Shown piece after piece: positions 56,901 to 64,000 of a stretch of 64,000 bases of DNA. The DNA comes from Mycoplasma sp. 1018B (GTDB taxonomy: Bacteria; Bacillota_I; Bacilli_A; Mycoplasmatales; Metamycoplasmataceae). A model generated the notes under the pieces. The model made no database searches. It was not told the origin of the DNA and saw only the letters and a list, made by a program, of their open reading frames with translations. Position 1 is the stretch's first letter. The number at the start of each line of letters is the position of its first letter. The position numbers and the translations under genes are program-made. The DNA lies in contig NZ_CP102084.1 of NCBI RefSeq assembly GCF_024582675.1, positions 186,001 through 250,000 of the forward strand. The letters run 5' to 3'.

Positions 56901-59900
56901 CAGAATATAATAACTATACTTATAATAATAATAATAATAATATCACTGATAATACAGCCAAAGTAAATACCTATTTATTTACAAGAGTTTTTAAACCATT
57001 TTATAAAGAAATGGTTATAGACGCAGCCAAAAAATATATTAATAATTCACAAAATATAAATGATACAAATATTAAAACTAGTTATTCAAATAAATTAGAT
57101 GCTTTATGAAATAAAATCGATAGATTAGATGCTTCAAAACCCGAATCATTAACTGATGGAACTGTATTTGTTACTGAATTTAATAATTTAATGAAAGAAT
57201 TCTATAATTACGAAAGAATTACAAAATTAGCTAATGATACTGTAAAAACTTTTGTTGATAAATTTGATTATCAAAATAAAAATAGTGTAGCTGTTGCTAA
57301 TGTTAATAATAATGGTATAACTATTAGAACAGCCACCAAAAAAGATGATGGATATCATATTGTTGTGGGTAACGATGCAAATGCTGTGGATTTCTTATTT
57401 ATAATCAAAGAAATTCAAAAAACAAATGCTGCTGCAAATAATAATGGATCAATAAATATTAAATATCAATTAAGAACAGCAGGAAGTATTTTAGAACATT
57501 TTGTATATTCTACTGAAGCTACTTCAAATACTATAACTGGTTTTGCTCCTAATAGTGAAGCAGAAAGAAGAAGAATTGAGGAATTAGCTAAGAGAATTTG
57601 AGTAGGTTATAGAGATGGATTACAAGGTAATATTACTCCTGATAAAACTAATTCAAGCGATGTAACTTTTATGTATTATCCTGATCCTAATAATTTAGAC
57701 AGAAGAGAAGAACTATCTGCTCATAATGTAAGAATAGAAAATATTGAAACAGCTACAATTCAAAATGAAGATTATAGAAATGGTTGAGCACCAGTTAGTT
57801 ATACAATTACTTCTACTACTGTTCCAAATATAAGTATTCGTGTTGATGCTAATGAGTTAAGAAAAACAGCAACAGGAAATCAAATTTATAAATTTAGAGT
57901 GTTTAATTTTAAAACAGAAGCAACAAGATTAAATGAAGTAATTGATGCTGTACAATTAACTATTAATAATAATAAAAATACTTTAGCTTCAAGCGAAAGG
58001 CAAGAAGAAATTAAAAAAAATATTAACAATTTAATTACTTCTCATAATGCAACTGTAAATACTATTAATTTAAATGCAAATGATGATACTGGTCAATTAA
58101 CAATTAATTTTACTTTAAATTCAACTAAAACTAATGCTACTAATATTGTTTCTAAAACAAGATCAATTGTTTTAAGTGGTTATTTAACAAACATTGAACA
58201 ATATCAAAATAATGTTAATAATCAAATTAATGATTTAACTAATTTAACTCCTTCTGAAAAACAAGCATTTACAAATCGTGTTAATAGTGCAAGAACAAAT
58301 GATCAAATTAATCAAATTTTATTAGAAGCTCAAAAACAACATTATTTAAAAGAAGTTCAACTCACTTTAAATAATTTAAATCCAAAACAAAAAAATGATA
58401 TTAATGCAAACATTAATAAAGCAAACGATTTAAATACTATTAGAAATGAATTAGAAAATTATAAATCTATTAATGCTAAAATGGCAACTCTTAAAACAAA
58501 AGTTGATACTGCAACTAATAGTGCTAAAAAAATTGAATATAACACTTCAAATCAAAACAAAAAAACTGTATATGATGGTATTATTAATAAAGCTAAAGAT
58601 TTATTAAGTTCTAATTCAACTGATGGTTTAGCAAATAATTTATTAGATGATTTAATTTCAAATGTTGCTAATCAAAATTCTGTCGATTATGCTAGTGCAC
58701 AATTAGATGGATTGAAATTAAGACAAGAAGGTATCATAAGAAACTTAACTTATTTAAGTGAAAATGAAAAAAATAGTTTAATTAAAGAAATTCAAGATAT
58801 TAATTTAGAAGTTGAATCAAGAGAAAGAACATTAGCTATAGTTCAAATTACTAGAGTTAATAATAAAGCAAGATCTTTAAATAGTGAAAAAGAAAATATT
58901 TATAATTCATTCGATACTAATTATCCTAATTTAAATAGTGTTCAAACAAATGATCTTAAAGAAAAAATTAAAACTTTAGATAAAGATAATTTAGAAGCTA
59001 ATGTAATTAGCGTTGCTAGTGAATTAAATAATTCAATGAAATCATTAAAAAATGAATTATTGAATGAATTAAAAGAATTAACAGAAAATCCATTATTAAA
59101 TGATATTAATTCTAATCAAAATAAAACTGCTAATAAATATACTTTAGCTGATACTAATTTAAAATCAAGTTATGATTCACAATTACGTGCTGCTTTAGAT
59201 ATTGTTAATAATCAAAATGCTAATAATGATACTGTTACTTCAGCTTTAACTTCTTTACAACAAGCTTTTAATAGTTTAAATGGTGATGCTAATAATAACA
59301 AATTTGATCAAGCAATTAATAATTTAACTAACTTAAGCGACACACAAAGAAATAATATTAAACAACAAATTACTAATATTAATGATCAAAATCAAGCTCA
59401 AGATATAGTTGATGCTGCTAAATTATTAAATGATAAAATAAAAACTTTAGAAGATCAAAATAACGCAATGAATGCTTTACTAGAAAATGATAATTACAAG
59501 AGTGAAACAGCACAAAAACAACAAACATTTAAAAATGTTTTAGATAATAATAAAAAATTATTAACAACTCTTAAAGCAAAAATTTATGATGATAGCAATT
59601 TAAAAACTATTATTGATAATGATAATAATTCAATTGATAGTGCTTTAAATAATGCAAAAAGTGAAATTGATACTCTTGCTGGTTTAAAAAGAGTTACTTT
59701 AGAAACTCTTGATAAATTCTTTAACTTAAATAATTCAGAAAAAGAAAACTTTAAATCTCAAGTAAATCAATTAGCTAATAATGCAACTAAAGATCAATAT
59801 GATCAAATTATTAATAATGCTTTCACATTATCAAAAACTAAAGCTAAAAACACAATAGATGCTACAACATATTTATCAACTAGTGAAAAAGATGCTTTAA

Positions 59901-62900
59901 AACAAAGAGTGGAAAGTGCTACTTTAGATTTTAATCAACGCAGAGTAGATCAAGCAGTTGTAAATGCTGCAGGTACAGCAATAAGAAATGATAATACTAA
60001 AAAACAAGCCATAACAACTATTCAAGCTTTAAATGATTTAACTCAAATGCAAAAAAATGCTTTAATTGAAAAAATTAAAACAAATAATATTTCTGAAAGC
60101 ACTAAGATTAAAACTAAAGCTGAAAATCTTGAAAAAGCTATGAAAGCATTAAAAGATGAAATTCTTAGAGAATTAAGTGATTTAACACAAAAATCAGTAA
60201 CTAATGTTAATGATCAAAGTGCTAAAACTAATCCTAATTATGCATTAGCTCATGATACTAAAAAATCAGCTTATGATGCTCAATTAACAAATGCAATTAA
60301 TGCTTTAAGCACACAAAGTTCAACAAATAATAGTGATATTAATCAAATAACTACGAATTTAAAATCTAATTTTGGTGCACTTGATGGTAATAATAAACAA
60401 AATGAAGTAAATCAAAGTATTGATACTTTAAATAATTTAACTCAAGAGCAAAAAACAGCATTAAAAGATGCCGTTGCTAAAGAAACTAGTCAAACTAAAG
60501 CTAATGAAATTGTTGAAAAAGCTAAATTATTAAATCAAGCTGTTGCAAATGCAAAAACTCAAAAAGAATCAGCAACAAATATTAAGAATCAAAAAGTTTA
60601 TACTAGTGATTTAGCTAATAGACAAAATGAATTAAATAATGCTTTAAATGACTTAGAAACTTCATTAACTACTGTACAAAATAATTTAAATGCTAACAAT
60701 GAACAATTACAATTATTAACTCAATTAGATAATTGAACTAATGATTTAAATAATAAAACTCAAACTACTAAAGAAAAAATGGATAATCTTGATGGTATTA
60801 GAAATGACGCTATCAACCAAATTAATAATTTCATTAATTTAGAAACTAATGAAAAAGAACAATTTGTTCAAGAATTGAATGATTTAGAAAAACCTATTAC
60901 AGAAGAAAAAGTTAAAGTAATTTTAGATAAAGCTTTTGTTAAAGCTAAAGAAAATGCTAAAAAACATATTGATCAAATTACTTCTTTAAATTCTGAACAA
61001 ATGCAAGAATTTAAAAAACAAATTGATCGAACTGAATATCATAACGGTGATGGTGCGCCTGATAGTAATGTTCAAAGTGTTTTAAATAGTGTTGCTAATG
61101 CTGATAGTTCAAAACAAGAAGCAAATAAATTTATTGATAATTTAAACAATTTAAACAATAATCAAAAATCAGCTTTAAAAAATCAGGTTTTAAGATCAGA
61201 TAATAGTGATTTAGAAACTATTAAAACAACCGCAAAAGAACTTGATACTGCTATGCAGAACTTAAAAAATAAAGCTGATCAAATTGCAAAAGATTTAATT
61301 AATAATAATGCAACAATTAATTCAACTGAAGCTATTAGTAATAAAAAATATACTTTAGCAGATAGAGATAAAATTAATGCATTTGATAATGCTTACAATG
61401 AAACCAAAGCTATATTAAATGTTAATACTGGTGATAATGATACTAAAGAACAAGTTGAACAATTATTACAAACTTTAGAGCAAACTTATAATACTCTTAA
61501 TGGGGAAAATAACCAAAACCAAGCTAAAGAAGCATTAAACAATCTAGATAATTTATCAAGTGAACAAAACGAACAAATTACAAAAGAAATTGGAAAAATC
61601 ACTTCTAAAGATGCTTTAGATAATTACTTAAATGAAGTTAAAACTTTAAATGCTAACATTAAGAATTTAAATGACAGTATTAATAAAGCTAAACAACAAA
61701 AAGAAACCGACATTTATAAAAATGATACAACTGAAAATAATACTAAGTTTGATCAAGCTCTTAGTGCTGTGGAAAATAAATTAAATGAATTTAAAGCTAA
61801 AGATTTAACTAATGTTAATTTAAGTGAATTAAATAAAGAAATCACTAATGAAAAAGCAAAAATTGATTTAGCTACTGCTCAATTAGATGGTTTAAGAGAA
61901 AAATTAAGAAAATTAATTAAAGAGGCTGATCATTTAAGTGAAAATGATAAATCTAATTTAAATACTAAAATAGAAAATCTAAATAATAATGCTACTCAAG
62001 AAGAAATTCAAGCATTATTAAATGAAGCTTTAGAATTAGCTAAAACTAATGCTAAAAATAAAGTAAATCAACAAGCTTTATTATCACCAAATGAAAAAGC
62101 TAACTTTAAAGATCAAATTGAAAAGGCAACTTTAGCTGATTTAAATAACTTTAAACTTGATAAAAATATTAATGAAATTATCATTAATGTTGAAGCTGAA
62201 GAAAAACTTAAAGAAGCTGTATTAACTCAAATCAAAAATAAACAAAATCTTAATGACAATCAAAAAGCAACATTAGAATTTAGACTTAAAAATAATGATA
62301 AAAAAGTTTTAAGCGCATTATCTAAAGAAATTAGAGATTTAGATAATGCTATGAAAGCTTTAAAAGAAAAAGTTGTTGAAGAATTAAAAGCTTTAACTAA
62401 TGATCCAAATGTTACTTTCGATTCACAACAAGAAAAAGAAGCAGATAAATTTAAATATGCTACTAGAGAACAACAAAGTGCTTATTTAACTCAATTAACT
62501 GCAGCACAAACTTTATTAGCTAAAGAAGGTGAAGATTTTGATCTTGATGCTGTTAATGATTTATTAACTCAATTAACCAATACTTTTGATAACTTAAAAG
62601 GTGAAGAAAATAAAACCGCTTATGATCAATCAGTAAATCAATTAGATCAATTTAGCGAAGCACAAAAAGAGGCAATCAAAGAGGCAATCAAAGAGGCAAT
62701 TGAAAATAGCAATAATGATGAAGAAGCAAATAATATCATTACTAAAGCACAATCTATAAACACTTTAATCAATGATTTAAAAACTAAAGTAAATCAAGAA
62801 GATACTATCAAAACTTCTAATCTTTACTCTGGCGAATCACAAGCCAATAAAGATAATTATGATAATGGTTTAACTAATGCTAAAGATTTAATTAAAGAAT

Positions 62901-64000
62901 TTGAAAAATTAACTTTTAATACTCCAGTATTAACTAATTTAACTACTGAAGAACAAAAATTAACTAATGCTAATAATCAATTAACCAATGCTCAAAATAA
63001 TTTAGACGGAACAAGAAAATTATTATTAGATGGTGTTGATCAAGTAAGCAATTTAACTACCGAAGAAAAAATAGCATTTAAAGAAAAAATTAATCAATTT
63101 GATAAAAATCTTTCAAGCGAACAAGAAAATCAATTTAAAAATGAAGTGCTTGAAGAAACTAAAGCTAATACTAAAGCTGCTATAGATCAATTAATTAACT
63201 TATCGCAAGATGAAAAAGACAAATATAAATCTCAAATAAATTCAGCTCAATTAAATGAAAATCCTTGAGATAAAGCAGTAAATGATTTATTAAATCAAGC
63301 CAAAGCAGATAATGTAGCTAAAGTGGATTTAAAAACATTAGTAGAAAACGCACAAAATCTTAATGAAGCTCAAAAAGCTGCTTTAAGAAATGAAATTACT
63401 TTAGCAACTGCTGAAAATTCACAAGCTTTAAAAGAAAAAATTGCTCAATTAGATGAAGCAATGAAACAATATAAAGATATTCAAGTGATAAATCAAAATG
63501 ATATTAGATATAGTCAAGCTGATGAAAATCCAAAAACTCATTATGATAATTTATTAGCTCAAAAAACTCTTGATTTAGATAAAACTAACGGTGCTAATTT
63601 AGATTTACAACAAGTTAAAGATAAAATTAATGCTCTTAATGAAGCTCTTGAAGCTTTAAACGGTCAAGAAAGAGTAAATGCTGCTAAACAAAATGCATTA
63701 GATAGAATTCAAAATGAATATACAAGTTTAACTAATGCTCAAAAAGCACAGGCAATTAAAAATATTAATAATGCTAATACTTTAGAAGATATTAACAATG
63801 CTGATAATTTAAATAAAGTAATTAATGGTGAAACAAACACTCTTAAAAATTACTTAAATAATAATGATACTTTTAAAGCTCAAAATGATTATAGTGCTGC
63901 TAATAATGATGCTAAAGTTGCATATGATGCACAAATTACTAGAGCTCAAGAATTATTAACTCAATTAGAACAAGCTAACAATATAGATTTATTAAATAAA
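53957..64000 (+). CDS. Giant secreted repeat protein, GA-module/Ebh-like adhesin, 3' end outside the window
   Basis: At least 3348 codons without a stop (UGA as Trp). Signal segment FLKLASIASSAVLASTALLPLSL. Residues ~60-450 form a unique N-terminal domain (FNFDGKHRGQFYGNGWHTAA and FIGGAFLQHKNGEDNDNRWL) that I cannot assign. Residues ~1090-1210 and ~1315-1410 resemble Lipoprotein_17 repeats (DKFDYQNKNSVAV, GQLTINFTL). From about residue 1420 onward it is all helical modules with LxxLxxxQKxxLKxxI cores, like GA (albumin-binding)/FIVAR modules of Ebh-type extracellular-matrix binders, arranged in a regular super-repeat. Likely an adhesin (inference). The pseudogene next door suggests a C-terminal membrane anchor. 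Confidence 0.88.
58900..64000 (+). repeat. Super-repeat of about 1.1 kb in the giant adhesin, at least five units
   Basis: The landmark Met of an L-x-x-AMK-x-LK segment recurs at 59036 (LNNSMKSLK), 60140 (LEKAMKALK), 61253 (LDTAMQNLK), 62351 (LDNAMKALK) and 63461 (LDEAMKQYK): spacings 1104, 1113, 1098 and 1110 bp. Each is followed by a Y-x-x-A segment (NKYTLADTNLKSSYD, NYALAHDTKKSAYD, KKYTLADRDKINAFD, FKYATREQQSAYL, IRYSQADENPKTHYD). Units are diverged at DNA level, so the repeat is old. It continues past the window. Confidence 0.88.
62666..62701 (+). repeat. Three tandem 12-bp units (KEAI) in the giant adhesin
   Basis: AAAGAGGCAATC three times, the last ending in T. It extends a helix as KEAIKEAIKEAI, shifting super-repeat length in steps of four residues. 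Confidence 0.88.

Overview
The window comes from a wall-less, AT-rich bacterium of the class Mollicutes (a Mycoplasma in the broad sense). Genes read through only when UGA is taken as Trp (genetic code 4), base composition is very low in G+C, most terminators are AT-rich hairpins, and lipoproteins are abundant. The MIB/MIP immunoglobulin-evasion genes, a seven-gene F1-like ATPase cluster and an IS1634-type element point to the Mycoplasmopsis/Metamycoplasma group or relatives. I cannot name the species.

1-8584 (minus strand) is a housekeeping block: aspS (cut by the window edge), hisS, an RsuA-type pseudouridine synthase, obg, a Cof-type HAD phosphatase, an ABC-F ATPase with one degenerate nucleotide site, and a trigger-factor-like chaperone. 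8974-15093 holds surface proteolysis genes: a subtilisin-like S8 protease overlapping a lipoprotein gene (plus), and a DUF402 protein overlapped by a membrane-anchored HExxH metalloprotease (minus). rpsB-tsf (15366-17113) follows, behind a structured leader.

The core of the window is 17254-35352. A MIP (Ig protease)-MIB (Ig-binding) pair runs, with overlapping stop/start codons, straight into the seven genes of the F1-like ATPase (order MSC_0624 to MSC_0618 of M. mycoides). After one terminator comes a second MIP-MIB pair. The unbroken overlaps imply that Ig capture, Ig cleavage and the F1-like motor are made together. MIB1 carries 21 tandem copies of a GC-rich 15-bp unit in its linker.

35401-37309 is a complete IS1634-family element with a perfect 36-bp target duplication, inserted at the 3' end of ldh (37307-38278, minus). 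A minus-strand array of eight tRNA genes (Pro, Ala, Met, Ile2, Ser, fMet, Asp, Phe) follows. 39312-46406 has a free-methionine-sulfoxide reductase and a type I restriction-modification system (hsdM, hsdS, an extra hsdS half-gene, hsdR). Its specificity gene carries a (GA)10 tract, a 12-bp AELK repeat and a 14-bp inverted repeat, all features expected of switchable specificity.

46763-64000 is a surface-protein region: a 2019-residue lipoprotein with Lipoprotein_17-like repeats and a C-terminal DUF31/MIP-type protease domain; a decayed minus-strand remnant of a repeat adhesin; and the first 3348 codons of a giant secreted protein built from a regular super-repeat of about 1.1 kb, which runs off the window end.
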